A program made the translations under genes and the position numbers. From the NCBI RefSeq assembly GCF_009765685.1, contig NZ_LMUY01000032.1:91273-149040 (forward strand): a DNA stretch of 57,768 nucleotides. Direction: 5' to 3'. The notes below the pieces were generated by a model, which ran no database searches, was not told where the DNA came from, and worked only from the letters and a program-made list of their open reading frames with translations. This DNA comes from Acidisphaera sp. L21. Its GTDB lineage: Bacteria > Pseudomonadota > Alphaproteobacteria > Acetobacterales > Acetobacteraceae. Below, in pieces: positions 25,467 through 34,386 of this stretch; position 1 is the first letter of the stretch, and the number at the start of each line of letters is the position of its first letter.

Positions 25467-27710
25467 ATGCGCGTGGAAGAGGTGCGTCAGAGGCCGGTTA
25501 TCTGGCCAAATGCTGCGTTCACCGCATGGCGCCGTTATATCGCGTCCGCGATGCTTGGGCTGCGGTTCTCCCTGTTGGCGCTGATGGCCGCCATCATGTT
25601 GCCGCTGCTGATCCTGGCCGCGGTAGAGGCCTCGGACGCCATTGCCGCCAGACGGTCCGAGGCGAACGTGCAAATGCGCCTGTTGCTGGAGGACACGTCG
25701 CACGGGTTGGATCAGGGTTTGGCGGCGATGACCGCGACGGCCCAGGTGTTGGCGCGCTCGCCCTCGCTGGGCAGGTCCGATCTGCGGATTTTCCGGCAAT
25801 TGGCCGATGACGTGGCGGCGGTTCGCAAAGTCGACGTGGTGTTGCGCGATTCGTCGGGTGCGCAGTTGCTGGCGACGCGGGTACCGCCGGGTGCGCCGGC
25901 GCCGACCTTGCCGCAGGAGGACCGGGATGCGCGGGCGGCCATCCACGCAGGAAATTCCTACGTGTCGGACGTGTTTTCCACCGGCATCACGCATCCCTTC
26001 CTGGCACGCGTCGTGGTTCCGGCCGTAGCCGCCACTTCGACCGGGTTGGACACGGGATGTAGCGTGGAAATTGCGTTTCCGCCGCAGATGATCGCGAGTT
26101 GGCTGAACATGGACGGGCTGCCCAAACGCTGGATCGTGACGGTCATCGGGCGCAACGGGCAGGTCATCGCGCATAGCGGCAACCCGAACGACTATGTGGG
26201 CCGGGGGAGCGCGCTGGACGTGTTCGGCCCCAGCGACGGCGTGCGCGGCACTTGGCAAAGCTTTGCCAATGACGGCGCGCCGCTGACAGGGGTCTATACG
26301 AAGCTGGCCACGGGCTGGACGGTGGCCGTCGGCGCGCCCAACACCGTGCTGGCGCGGCCGGCACGATTGGCGCTGCTGTGGCTGATCGGCACGGCCGTGC
26401 TGCTGAGCCTGCTCGGCCTGGCCGCCGCCACCCTGCTGGGCGGGCGGATCGACCGCAGCGTGGTGCGATTGGAAGAAGCGGCGCGGGCACTGGGCGACGG
26501 CGCGCCGGTGCCACCGGGCAAGCTGCCCGTGCGGGACCTGGATTTCGTGCGTGCTGCCATGGACGCCGCCGGTCGCGACATCGCCGCCCGCCGTATCACC
26601 GAACGCACCTTGCTGGACGAAGTGCAGGAGGGTCGCGATCTGCTGCAGGCCGTGGTCGATGGATCGGACGACCTGATTTTCGCACGGGACCGGGACGATC
26701 GCCTGGTGTTGGCCAACCAGGCGACTGCTACGCTTTGCGGGCTGCCATCCGGCGCGCCGGCGGTGGGGCGGCGCATGGACGAGATGATGCCGAGTGCGGA
26801 CTGGCCCGGCATCGCCCCCCTCGCCTCCCCCGAACTGGGCACGGCCGGGGCCGTGTTGACGGCGGATGGAAGGCTGTTCGAGGTCAGCCACTCGCCGCTG
26901 CATGTGGGCGGCGCCGAACGTGTGGGCACCATTTCGATCGCGCGCGATGTTACCGAGCGTGTGGCGGCGGAGGCGCGATTGGGGCGGCTGCAATCCGATC
27001 TGGCGCGGGCGGGGCGGCTGAGCGCGGTGGCGGCGATGGGTGCCGGGCTGGCGCACGAGTTGCACCAGCCGCTGTCGGCGGCAGCGAACTTTCTGGCCGC
27101 GGCCAAACACCGCCTGTCCCGAACGGACAATGCCGAGCCAGCGCAGGAAGCGATCGCCGAGGCATCGGCGCAAGTGCTGCGCACCGGGGAGATCGTGCGC
27201 CGGCTGCGGGACTTCATCGGCAAGGTGGAGATGCAGGCCGTCGTGCTGGCGCCACTGGTGCGCGAGGCGGCGGAGGCGGCGTGGCGCCATGCCGGACCAC
27301 CGCGCGGGCGGCTGACGCAGCAACTGGATGAAAGCCTGGAGGCGCTCGGCGACCCGGTGTCGATCCAACAGGTCGTGTCCAATCTGGTGCGCAACGCTGC
27401 CCAGGCGATCGGCGAGGAAGGGGATGTGTGGGTGATGTTGGAACGGGTGGAAGACGGCTCGGCCCTCGTCAGCGTGCTGGACACCGGCCCTGGCATTGCC
27501 GCGGGGGGCGCCGACCGGTTGTTCGACGTGTTCACGGGCAGCAGCAAGGAGGGTGGGCTGGGCGTGGGCCTGGCGATCTGCCGCACCATCGTCGCGGCGC
27601 ATGGCGGCTGGATCACCGCGGCCAACCACGAGCGTGGGGGCGCGGCCTTCGCCTTCACCCTGCCGCCGCGACCCGGCGTGCCCGGTGCCGAACCGGCGGT
27701 GCGGGCATGA
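25467..27710 (+). CDS. FixL-like sensor histidine kinase with extracytoplasmic sensor and PAS domain
   Basis: The 747-residue protein has a first membrane helix (about 30-52), a periplasmic Cache-like sensing region (about 55-295), a second helix (about 297-320), a PAS domain (about 385-500), a HisKA dimerisation helix with phospho-accepting His530 in GAGLAHELHQPLSAA, and an HATPase domain with NLVRNAAQAI, DTGPGIA and GLGVGLAICRTI. GGAGGGACC precedes the ATG. It overlaps the response regulator gene (ATGA), so the two form one signalling pair. The PAS region lacks an obvious FixL heme histidine motif; the ligand is unknown. A loose CCGTA-N11-TACGG repeat (25424-25444) lies in the promoter region. 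Confidence 0.9.
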   Translation: MRVEEVRQRPVIWPNAAFTAWRRYIASAMLGLRFSLLALMAAIMLPLLILAAVEASDAIAARRSEANVQMRLLLEDTSHGLDQGLAAMTATAQVLARSPSLGRSDLRIFRQLADDVAAVRKVDVVLRDSSGAQLLATRVPPGAPAPTLPQEDRDARAAIHAGNSYVSDVFSTGITHPFLARVVVPAVAATSTGLDTGCSVEIAFPPQMIASWLNMDGLPKRWIVTVIGRNGQVIAHSGNPNDYVGRGSALDVFGPSDGVRGTWQSFANDGAPLTGVYTKLATGWTVAVGAPNTVLARPARLALLWLIGTAVLLSLLGLAAATLLGGRIDRSVVRLEEAARALGDGAPVPPGKLPVRDLDFVRAAMDAAGRDIAARRITERTLLDEVQEGRDLLQAVVDGSDDLIFARDRDDRLVLANQATATLCGLPSGAPAVGRRMDEMMPSADWPGIAPLASPELGTAGAVLTADGRLFEVSHSPLHVGGAERVGTISIARDVTERVAAEARLGRLQSDLARAGRLSAVAAMGAGLAHELHQPLSAAANFLAAAKHRLSRTDNAEPAQEAIAEASAQVLRTGEIVRRLRDFIGKVEMQAVVLAPLVREAAEAAWRHAGPPRGRLTQQLDESLEALGDPVSIQQVVSNLVRNAAQAIGEEGDVWVMLERVEDGSALVSVLDTGPGIAAGGADRLFDVFTGSSKEGGLGVGLAICRTIVAAHGGWITAANHERGGAAFAFTLPPRPGVPGAEPAVRA

Positions 27711-28342
27711 ACACCGACCCGCTGATCTACGTCGCCGACGACGATGACGGCGTTCGCCGGTCGTTGGCGATGTTGCTGGAGGGCGCGGGCTACCGGGTGG
27801 AGACATTCCCATCCGGGGAGGCGATGCTGGCGGCGATGGAAGCCACCCCGGCGCCCTCACCACGTTGCGCCGTGGTGGATGTGCGGATGGGGGATGGGAT
27901 GAACGGCGTCGAGGTGCAGCAGACGCTTGCGCGCCGCCCGGGCCCGGGACTGCCGGTGGTGATGGTGACGGGGCACGGGGACATTCCGCTGGCCGTGGCG
28001 GCGATGCGCGCCGGGGTGCGGGATTTTATCGAAAAGCCCTACCCGCCGGACAAGTTGCTGGCCGCTATCGCGGAAACGCTTTCCGCGAGTGTGTCGTCAG
28101 CTTCCCCGCCCCGCACGCCAGTACCCGCCTTGATGGCGCTGACCCCGCGGGAGCGGGACGTGTTGGTAGCGCTGGTTGCCGGGCAGTCGAACAAGGAGAT
28201 CGCCCGCATCATGGGGATCAGTCACCGAACGGTGGAGGGCCATCGTGCGGCGCTGATGACCAGGCTAGGCGCGCGCAGCCTGGCGGACGTAGTGCGGATG
28301 GGACTGGCGGCCGGGTTGGGGAGTGCCCACCCGGCCGGATAG
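27707..28342 (+). CDS. FixJ-family response regulator (receiver + LuxR HTH)
   Basis: The 211-residue protein starts MNTDPLIYVADDDDGVRRS. Its receiver has the acidic pocket VADDDD, the phospho-acceptor Asp58 in VVDVRM, MVTGHGD and the conserved Lys in FIEKPY. The C-terminal LuxR-type domain reads LTPRERDVLVALVAGQSNKEIARIMGISHRTVEGHRA. The gene overlaps the kinase stop codon and should be phosphorylated by it. No nif or fix genes are nearby, so the name indicates family only. Targets may include the promoter before the kinase gene. Confidence 0.92.
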   Translation: MNTDPLIYVADDDDGVRRSLAMLLEGAGYRVETFPSGEAMLAAMEATPAPSPRCAVVDVRMGDGMNGVEVQQTLARRPGPGLPVVMVTGHGDIPLAVAAMRAGVRDFIEKPYPPDKLLAAIAETLSASVSSASPPRTPVPALMALTPRERDVLVALVAGQSNKEIARIMGISHRTVEGHRAALMTRLGARSLADVVRMGLAAGLGSAHPAG

Positions 28343-28343
28343 C

Positions 28344-30125
28344 TCACTCGGCAGCGAGCATCGTCTGGACGTTGCTGTTCTGGCGCATCAGGAGGTCGCG
28401 ATAGGGGCCGTTGCTGCGTTCCAGCTCATCAGGCTTGCCGTCCTGCAGGATGCTGCCGGACTGCATGACGACGATGCGATCGAAATCCTTCAACGTGGAC
28501 AGGCGATGGGCGACGGCGATAACGGTGCGGCCCTGCATCAAGCGGTTGAGCGCGCGCTGCACCGCGGCCTCGGACTCGCTGTCCAGCGCGCTGGTCGCTT
28601 CGTCCAACAGCAGGATCGGGGCATTGCGCAGGAAGGCGCGGGCAATCGCCAGGCGTTGGCGCTGGCCACCCGACAGCTTTACGCCGCGGTCGCCGACTTG
28701 GGTATTGTAGCCCTCCGGCAAGCCATCGATGAACTCGCGGCAGCAGGCGGCTTCGGCGGCGGCACGCACTTCGGCGTCGGAGGCATCGGGACGGCCGTAG
28801 CGAATGTTGTCCATCACCGAGCGATGGAACAACGCCACGTCCTGCGGCACCACGCCGATCGCATCGTGCAGGCTGTCCTGCGTCAGATGGGCGATGTCGT
28901 GCCCATCCATGAGGATCCTGCCCGATGGCACGTCCCGCAGGCGCTGCAGCAGCGCCAGCACCGTGGACTTCCCGGAGCCGGAGCGGCCGACCAGGCCCAC
29001 GCGAGTGCCGGCGTCGATCTTCAGCTCGAAATGAGTTAGCACGGCCTGGCTGCTGGCCGGGTAGGCGTAGGTGACGTCCTGGAACTCCAGGGCGCCCTTG
29101 GTCTGGGCCAGGGTGTGGGCCTTGTCGGCGTCCTTCAACTCGTGCGGCAGCAGCAGGGTGGCCAACGCTTCGGACAGGCGGGCAACGTGCTGGATGGTGT
29201 CGACCAGCGCCACGGCGAGGTCACGTGTGCCGTGCAGGATGGTGAAGCCCAGCGTGGTGACCAACACGACGTCACCAGCGCTGGCGGACCCGGCCTCCCA
29301 CAGCATGATCGCCCAGGCCAGCAGCCCAGCGGTCAACCCGGCGGTGACGGCGGCGTGGAACAGGCGGATCTTTTCCAGGTAGCGCAGCGAACGGCCGCGG
29401 GTGCTCATTTCCTGCTCGACACGGTCGCTGAAGCGCTGACGCTCCCGCATGGTGGCGCCGAAGGCACGGACCAGCGGCATGTTGTTGATGACGTCCACCA
29501 ACTCACCGTCCACGGCGGCGGCTTCGCTGGCATATTGATGGTGCAGCGGGCGACCGCGGGCGGCGAGCTTGCTGATGACAAGGGCGATGACGCCCGAGAT
29601 TATCACCAGGGTGATCGCCATCATCGGGCTGACGGTCACCATGACCGCGATCGATCCGGCAACCGCCAACAAGGGCGGCAGCACGTTCCAGGCGAAGGTG
29701 TTCTCGACTGTGTAGATGGCGTTGCCGGTGGCGGTGATGCGCCCGGCCAGCGTGCCCGGCGGGCGATCGACGAAATAGGCCGGGGAGTGGCCGGTCAGAT
29801 GCTGGAACAGGTCGCGCCGTAGATCACCGGTGACGGCGACGAAGCTGTGCGAGGCCATCCAGCCACCGAGGCGCCACAGCAGATTGTCGGCCGCGATCAG
29901 CGCGGCCAGCATGATGAAGGCGGTCCAGACCGGACCGTGTGCCCCGGCGGTCAACGTGTCGACCAGGTGCTTGATGCTGTATTGCGACGCGACCGAGCAG
30001 CCGACCGCCAGCACGACGGAGACAAGGACTACCAGGTGCCCAACAAGATGGCGGCGCACGTAGCGTAGCATGAACGCCAGGGGGCGCTGAGATATGTCGA
30101 CCGTCTGTGTTTCGCGTCGGTCCAT
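28344..30125 (-). CDS. ABC exporter, fused permease and ATPase
   Basis: A 593-residue half-transporter: six membrane helices (about 20-320), then an ATPase with Walker A GRSGSGKST, Q-loop VVPQDVALFH, signature KLSGGQRQRLAIARA and Walker B ILLLDEATSALD. It belongs to the ABCB/MsbA-like exporters and should work as a homodimer. The ATG at 30125 has AAGAGG about 10 bases upstream; an ATG 11 codons earlier has no such site. The stop is one base from the response regulator stop. Substrate unknown; the divergent glycosyltransferase might suggest a glycolipid, but this is only context. Confidence 0.9.
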   Translation of the reverse strand: MDRRETQTVDISQRPLAFMLRYVRRHLVGHLVVLVSVVLAVGCSVASQYSIKHLVDTLTAGAHGPVWTAFIMLAALIAADNLLWRLGGWMASHSFVAVTGDLRRDLFQHLTGHSPAYFVDRPPGTLAGRITATGNAIYTVENTFAWNVLPPLLAVAGSIAVMVTVSPMMAITLVIISGVIALVISKLAARGRPLHHQYASEAAAVDGELVDVINNMPLVRAFGATMRERQRFSDRVEQEMSTRGRSLRYLEKIRLFHAAVTAGLTAGLLAWAIMLWEAGSASAGDVVLVTTLGFTILHGTRDLAVALVDTIQHVARLSEALATLLLPHELKDADKAHTLAQTKGALEFQDVTYAYPASSQAVLTHFELKIDAGTRVGLVGRSGSGKSTVLALLQRLRDVPSGRILMDGHDIAHLTQDSLHDAIGVVPQDVALFHRSVMDNIRYGRPDASDAEVRAAAEAACCREFIDGLPEGYNTQVGDRGVKLSGGQRQRLAIARAFLRNAPILLLDEATSALDSESEAAVQRALNRLMQGRTVIAVAHRLSTLKDFDRIVVMQSGSILQDGKPDELERSNGPYRDLLMRQNSNVQTMLAAE

Positions 30126-30325
30126 CGGTGCTAACCTCTTCGCTTGATACGGACGCATGACAGCGCCGATCGTCTACCCAACAATTTCGTGATGGGTCAC
30201 GAACGCTGACCTCTCTCGTTGTGCAGAGAGTGGACGCGCTTTGGGGCAATGCTGTGGCGAGGATCGCCCTATTGATGCCGCGATCCCGGTGTTGAAGAGG
30301 CCTACGAAAAGGAGTTACCCGACAC

Positions 30326-31378
30326 ATGCGTATCGCGCAGATCGCTCCCCTGCATGAGGCTGTCCCCCCGAAGCTGTATGGCGGCACCGAGCGTGTCGTC
30401 TCGTTCCTCACCGAGGAGCTGGTCGCGCTGGGCCATGATGTGACTCTGTTCGCCAGCGGCGACTCTGTCACCAGTGCCAAGCTGGAGCCGATCTGGCCTC
30501 GCGCGCTACGCCTGGACCCAGCCATTCGTGACCCCATCGCGCCGCACATGCTGCTGATGGAGGCCGTGCGCCGGCAGGCCGAGGACTTCGATGTCCTCCA
30601 TTTCCATATGGATTACTGGTCGTTCAGCCTGTTCGGACGCCAGCGGACGCCGTTCGTAACCACCTTGCATGGCCGGTTGGATCTGCCGGAACTGCAGCCG
30701 GTGTTCAATACATTCCCGAACGTTCCGGTGGTGTCGATCTCCGACAGCCAGCGCCGGCCGTTGCCGCAGGCCAATTTCGTCGACACCGTGCTGCACGGGC
30801 TGCCGCAGAACTTGCTGACGCCGCAGGGTGAACCGCAGGGCTACCTGGCGTTCCTCGGCCGCATCGCGCCGGAGAAGTGCCCGGACCGTGCGATCACGAT
30901 TGCCCAGGGCTGCGGCATGCCGATCAAGCTGGCGGCCAAGGTCGACGCAGCGGACAAGGCGTATTTCGAGAAGCACATCCGCCACCTGCTGGACCTGCCG
31001 AACGTCGAGATGGTTGGCGAGATCAGCGACAAGCAGAAGCCGGCCTTCCTATCGGGCGCCACCGCGCTGCTGATGCCGATCGATTGGCCGGAGCCGTTCG
31101 GCCTGGTGATGATCGAGGCGATGGCGTGCGGCACGCCGGTGATCGCATTCAACCGCGGTTCGGTGCCGGAGATCGTTGAGGATGGCGTGACCGGGTTTAT
31201 CGTGGAAGACGTGGAGGGCGCGATGGCCGCCGTCGCACGCCTGCACACGCTGGACCGCGCCAAGGTTCGTCGTCGGTTCGAGGAGCGGTTCACCGCCCGT
31301 CGCATGGCCGAGGATTACCTGAACGTCTATCGTAGCCTGGCTGGCGAAGACCGCTCGGTCCTGCGCGCGATCCGGTGA
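30326..31378 (+). CDS. Glycosyltransferase family 4 protein
   Basis: The 350-residue GT-B enzyme has an N-terminal acceptor domain starting MRIAQIAPLHEAVPPKLYGGTERVVSFL and a C-terminal nucleotide-sugar domain with FLGRIAPEKCPDRAI and EPFGLVMIEAMACGTPVIAFNRGSVPEIV, the EX7E motif of GT4. AAGGAG precedes the start. It probably makes a surface or storage glycan; the lack of other glycan genes alongside prevents naming donor or acceptor. An Avi-type or sucrose synthase role is not indicated. Confidence 0.92.
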   Translation: MRIAQIAPLHEAVPPKLYGGTERVVSFLTEELVALGHDVTLFASGDSVTSAKLEPIWPRALRLDPAIRDPIAPHMLLMEAVRRQAEDFDVLHFHMDYWSFSLFGRQRTPFVTTLHGRLDLPELQPVFNTFPNVPVVSISDSQRRPLPQANFVDTVLHGLPQNLLTPQGEPQGYLAFLGRIAPEKCPDRAITIAQGCGMPIKLAAKVDAADKAYFEKHIRHLLDLPNVEMVGEISDKQKPAFLSGATALLMPIDWPEPFGLVMIEAMACGTPVIAFNRGSVPEIVEDGVTGFIVEDVEGAMAAVARLHTLDRAKVRRRFEERFTARRMAEDYLNVYRSLAGEDRSVLRAIR

Positions 31379-31459
31379 GGCAAGACGGGGTCCGGCTTGC
31401 CTGATGGCAGGCCGGACCACCTTTGGATTACGCGTGACGGCGCCGGGGCCGGCGGGTGG

Positions 31460-31640
31460 GTAAGAGCTGGTCTGGTCGGACCGCTTCGCCATGACGCCGA
31501 AGATTAGGGCGGGGCAGGCCCACATCACGAACTGCATGCCGGACGAGGCAGTTCGGAATTGCCACAGCACCACGGCGTGGAATTCGTCCGGCACTTCGTT
31601 GATGCCGGGTCGGAACGTTGCGGCTATGGCATTGAGATGG
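31460..31640 (-). pseudogene. C-terminal remnant of a CbtA-like membrane protein
   Basis: On the minus strand an open frame reads PGINEVPDEFHAVVLWQFR and then SSGMQFVMWACPALIFGVMA, which looks like the end of the CbtA (probable cobalt transporter subunit) family: EVPxxF, LWxFR, then a final helix. The N-terminal part is missing, there is no start codon or ribosome-binding site, and the frame simply runs into the antisense of the glycosyltransferase. A tRNA gene lies 70 bp upstream. The family call is from memory of the pattern and is moderate at best. The rest of the 332-bp gap shows nothing else. Confidence 0.4.
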
Positions 31641-31710
31641 GACCTGCGGCGGTTCAGGCGCCGAGCCGGGCGCCGAACGCCGGGGTTCAAATAAGCCCCT
31701 GATATTCCGG

Positions 31711-31782
31711 TAGCGGCGGACGGATTTGAACCGCCGACCAAGGGATTATGATTCCCCTGCTCTACCGCTGAGCTACGCCGCC
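31711..31782 (-). tRNA. tRNA-Met (anticodon CAT)
   Basis: A 72-nt cloverleaf can be folded: acceptor GGCGGCG with CGCCGCT (G1-U72 pair as in alphaproteobacterial elongator tRNA-Met), D arm GCTC-AGCGGTA-GAGC, anticodon stem GGGGA/TCCCT with loop ATCATAA, and T arm GGCGG-TTCAAAT-CCGTC. The discriminator base is A. The 3' CCA is not encoded (genome reads CCG). The CAT anticodon could also be lysidine-modified tRNA-Ile, but the acceptor fits elongator Met better. Confidence 0.9.
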
Positions 31783-31856
31783 ATCCGGAACGGCGGGCTG
31801 TTTCGCCTGAAGGGCGGCGCAAGTCAACCATCGGGCGCCAAACTCACGCCAGACAA

Positions 31857-31878
31857 CACCCCAAGATCACCCCAAGAT
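31857..31878. repeat. 11-bp tandem duplication in the ompA upstream region
   Basis: CACCCCAAGAT occurs twice in direct succession, followed by a third partial CACC and another GAGATCAC. It lies about 160 bp before the porin start, in an otherwise A/T-rich leader (31840-32035) that probably holds the porin promoter. Confidence 0.6.
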
Positions 31879-32035
31879 CACCGCTGAGATCACAAAGAAG
31901 ACATTCCACCTTCAGATAGTAGATCAATATCAACACACTAACTCGCTGTTACCACTAAGTAATGCTTATTTCGCTAGCTAAGTGCCCGCAAGCTCTATAG
32001 GTCGCGCCGACAACCAGCTTAAAGAGAGTGCCACC

Positions 32036-33133
32036 ATGCAGCTTCGAAAACTCCTTGCCGCCTCCGCTGCGGTGGTCGCACTGCCGACCCTCGCAATGGC
32101 GCAGCCAATTACCGGCCTTTATGTGGGCGCCGGCGCTATGTACAACTTCAAGCAGATCGAACACACCAAGGCCTCGCCGGGCGCCGGCATCGGCTCGGGC
32201 AAGCTCCGCCCGGATGCGGACGGCTTCGGTGGCGTTGGCAGCGTGGGTTACGGCCTGGGCAACGGCCTGCGGTTCGAAGTCGAAGGCAGCTATCGCCAGG
32301 ACAGCATCCGCTCGTTCGGCACCAGCGCCCCGCGCACTGGCCAGAGCACGCAGCAAGACTACGGCGTGATGGCCAATGCGCTGTATGACATCGACCTCGC
32401 GCCGTATGGCGTGTCGTTCATGACCCCGTATGTGGGCGTCGGCGCCGGCTATCAGTGGAGCCACCTGAACGGCTTCGCCAGCAAGAACCTGACGACGGGC
32501 AACGTGGCCCATATCGGTGGCACGGACGGTAACTTCGCCTATCAGGGCATCGTCGGCGCCGCCTTCCCGATCAGCGCAGTTCCCGGCCTGGCACTGACCG
32601 CGGAATATCGCTTCATGGGCATCCTGGGCGACCAGACCTTCGAAGCGCAGACCTACTCGAACGCTGGCACAGGCCGTCGTGGTAACTTCAAGACCACCGA
32701 GAACCTGAACCACAGCCTGCTGCTCGGCGTGCGCTATGCCTTCAACACGCCGCAGCCGGCTCCGGCGCCGGTTCCCGTCTCGGCCGCCCCGGCCGTGGCA
32801 CCGGCCCGCACCTACCTGGTGTTCTTCGACTGGGATCGTGCGGACCTGACCGATCGCGCCCGCCAGATCATCGGCGAGGCCGCGCAGAACAGCACCCGCG
32901 TGCAGACCACGCGCATCGAAGTGCAGGGCAACGCCGACAAGTCCGGCACCCCAGCCTACAACCAGCGTCTGTCCCTGCGTCGCGCTCAGACGGTCGCGGC
33001 CGAGCTGGTGCGTGATGGCGTGCCCTCGGGCTCGATCGACATCCAGGCGTTCGGCGATACCCGTCCGCTGGTGCAGACCGCGGCTGGCGTGCGTGAGCCG
33101 CAGAACCGCCGCGTGGCGATCATCCTGCGCTGA
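32036..33133 (+). CDS. OmpA-family outer membrane porin with peptidoglycan-binding domain
   Basis: The 365-residue protein has a signal peptide ending at LAMA, before QPITGLYVG. An eight-strand barrel follows (about residues 25-245), with alternating strands such as GLYVGAGAMYNF, then an alanine/proline hinge (PQPAPAPVPVSAAPAVAPA) and an OmpA_C domain: YLVFFDWDRADLT, IEVQGNADKSG, NQRLSLRRAQTV and NRRVAIILR. It anchors the outer membrane to the cell wall. AAAGAGAG lies before the ATG. Codon use is strongly biased and the gene has its own strong terminator, as expected for an abundant protein. Confidence 0.94.
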   Translation: MQLRKLLAASAAVVALPTLAMAQPITGLYVGAGAMYNFKQIEHTKASPGAGIGSGKLRPDADGFGGVGSVGYGLGNGLRFEVEGSYRQDSIRSFGTSAPRTGQSTQQDYGVMANALYDIDLAPYGVSFMTPYVGVGAGYQWSHLNGFASKNLTTGNVAHIGGTDGNFAYQGIVGAAFPISAVPGLALTAEYRFMGILGDQTFEAQTYSNAGTGRRGNFKTTENLNHSLLLGVRYAFNTPQPAPAPVPVSAAPAVAPARTYLVFFDWDRADLTDRARQIIGEAAQNSTRVQTTRIEVQGNADKSGTPAYNQRLSLRRAQTVAAELVRDGVPSGSIDIQAFGDTRPLVQTAAGVREPQNRRVAIILR

Positions 33134-33184
33134 GGATAAGGTCCCGGTTCATCTTTGGATGGACCGGGGCTGCATGGTGGAAGA

Positions 33185-33221
33185 GGGGGCGGCGGGCAAG
33201 TGCTCGCCGCCCCCTTTTTTT
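33185..33221 (+). terminator. Strong rho-independent terminator of the porin gene
   Basis: A GC-rich inverted repeat, GGGGGCGGCGGGCA and TGCTCGCCGCCCCC with one mismatch, is followed by seven T residues, 51 bp after the porin stop. Confidence 0.92.
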
Positions 33222-33224
33222 AGT

Positions 33225-33274
33225 GCGGGGCTTTGCCCCGAACCCCAGAAGAGGACAGTCGTCCTCTTCACACC
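33225..33274 (+). repeat. Intergenic two-hairpin element after the porin terminator
   Basis: First stem GCGGGGC-TTT-GCCCCG, linker AACCCCAG, second stem AGAGGAC-AGTC-GTCCTCT, then TCACACC. It lies four bases after the T run of the porin terminator and reads in the porin's direction. Confidence 0.72.
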
Positions 33275-33283
33275 TGGGAATTA

Positions 33284-33332
33284 GGGGTAAAGGGGATGAC
33301 TATCCCCTTTCGGGTGCAGGGCAGAGCCCTGC
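33284..33332 (-). repeat. Intergenic two-hairpin element at the mnmA stop codon
   Basis: On the minus strand: GCAGGGC-TCT-GCCCTGC, linker ACCCGA, second stem AAGGGGAT-AGTC-ATCCCCTT, then TACCCC. It overlaps the last base of the mnmA stop and faces the copy at 33225. The second stem has GGGGAT/ATCCCC where the facing copy has GAGGAC/GTCCTC. Confidence 0.75.
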
Positions 33333-34381
33333 TAGATGGCGCGGGCTTCGATGAAGCCGCCGCCTAAGATGCGATCACCTTGGTAGAATACGCAGCCCTG
33401 GCCTGGCGCGGGCAGTGCCGGCTCGTCCAGCAGGACGGACCCGTCGGCCATGACGCTGGCGGGGTGCAGTTCGTCGCGGGCGCGCAGTTTGACGGCGCAG
33501 CGCAGGACCTCGGGCGGGTCGATCAGCCAGTTTACGTCGCGGAGCTGCAGGTGCCGGGTGCCGGTGCCGCGGGGGCCGACGATGACGCGGCGGCGGGGGG
33601 CATCCAGTGCCACGACGACCTGGCCCATGTTGCTGGCGGCGCCCAGGCGCTTGGCCTGGCCGACGGTGTAGCGGCCGATGCCCTCGTGCTTGCCGAGTAC
33701 GGCACCGTCAGCGGTGACGATCTCGCCGGGGGCCATGGCGTCGGGGCGTAGCGTGGCCAGGGTCGTGTCGTAACGGCCGGATGGGACGAAGCAGATGTCC
33801 TGGCTGTCGGGCTTGGCGGCGACTTCCAAACCCAGGCGGGTGGCCTCCGCACGGACGGCATCCTTGTCCGGCATGTCGCCCAAGGGGAACAGGGAGCGGG
33901 CGAGTTGCGCCCTGGTGGTGGCGAACAGGAACCAGCTCTGGTCGCGGCGCAAATCGACGGCGCGGTGGAGTTCCGGGCCGTCCGGGCCGTCGACACGGCG
34001 CACATAGTGCCCCGTGGCCATGGCGTCGCAGCCGAGGTCGGCGGAGAGCTGCATGAGGTCGGTGAACTTGACCGTCTGGTTGCAGCGGACGCAGGGCACG
34101 GGGGTGCGGCCGGCGGCGTAGCTGTCGGCGAAATCGTCGATCACGGCGGAGCGGAAGCGGGCTTCGGCGTCGATGACGTAATGGGCGATGCCGAGGCGGT
34201 CGGCGACCCGGCGGGCGTCGTGGATGTCCTGACCGGCGCAGCACGCGCCCTTGCGGGCCGATGTGGCGCCGTGGTCGTAGAGCTGCAGGGTGGCGCCGAT
34301 CACCTCGTGCCCGGCCTGGTGCAGCAACCCGGCGACGACGCTGCTATCCACGCCGCCGGACATCGCGGCGAGGACGCGCAT
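33332..34381 (-). CDS. mnmA: tRNA-specific 2-thiouridylase MnmA
   Basis: The 349-residue enzyme adds sulfur to uridine 34 of tRNA Lys/Glu/Gln. MRVLAAMSGGVDSSVVAGLL is the PP-loop; the two catalytic cysteines sit in PCVRCNQTVKFTDL and QDICFVPSGRY; ATGHYVR and GRYTVGQAKRLG are family blocks. The start ATG (34381) immediately precedes the PP-loop, giving the normal length. It is the last gene of the cysE-iscS-ferredoxin operon, five bases after the ferredoxin stop, so it is made together with the IscS that supplies its sulfur. Confidence 0.96.
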   Translation of the reverse strand: MRVLAAMSGGVDSSVVAGLLHQAGHEVIGATLQLYDHGATSARKGACCAGQDIHDARRVADRLGIAHYVIDAEARFRSAVIDDFADSYAAGRTPVPCVRCNQTVKFTDLMQLSADLGCDAMATGHYVRRVDGPDGPELHRAVDLRRDQSWFLFATTRAQLARSLFPLGDMPDKDAVRAEATRLGLEVAAKPDSQDICFVPSGRYDTTLATLRPDAMAPGEIVTADGAVLGKHEGIGRYTVGQAKRLGAASNMGQVVVALDAPRRRVIVGPRGTGTRHLQLRDVNWLIDPPEVLRCAVKLRARDELHPASVMADGSVLLDEPALPAPGQGCVFYQGDRILGGGFIEARAI

Positions 34382-34386
34382 CCGTA

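Noticed and set aside
31491-31694. 67-codon plus-strand ORF before the tRNA
   Set aside because: The opposite strand explains the region better as a CbtA-like remnant, and the plus frame has no motif or start signal.
31711-31782. tRNA-Ile (lysidine CAT) instead of tRNA-Met
   Set aside because: The acceptor stem and G1-U72 with discriminator A match elongator tRNA-Met of alphaproteobacteria better than tRNA-Ile2.
33225-33332. The paired hairpin elements as simple rho-independent terminators
   Set aside because: They lack T runs after the stems, and the porin copy follows a separate complete terminator, so termination alone does not explain them.
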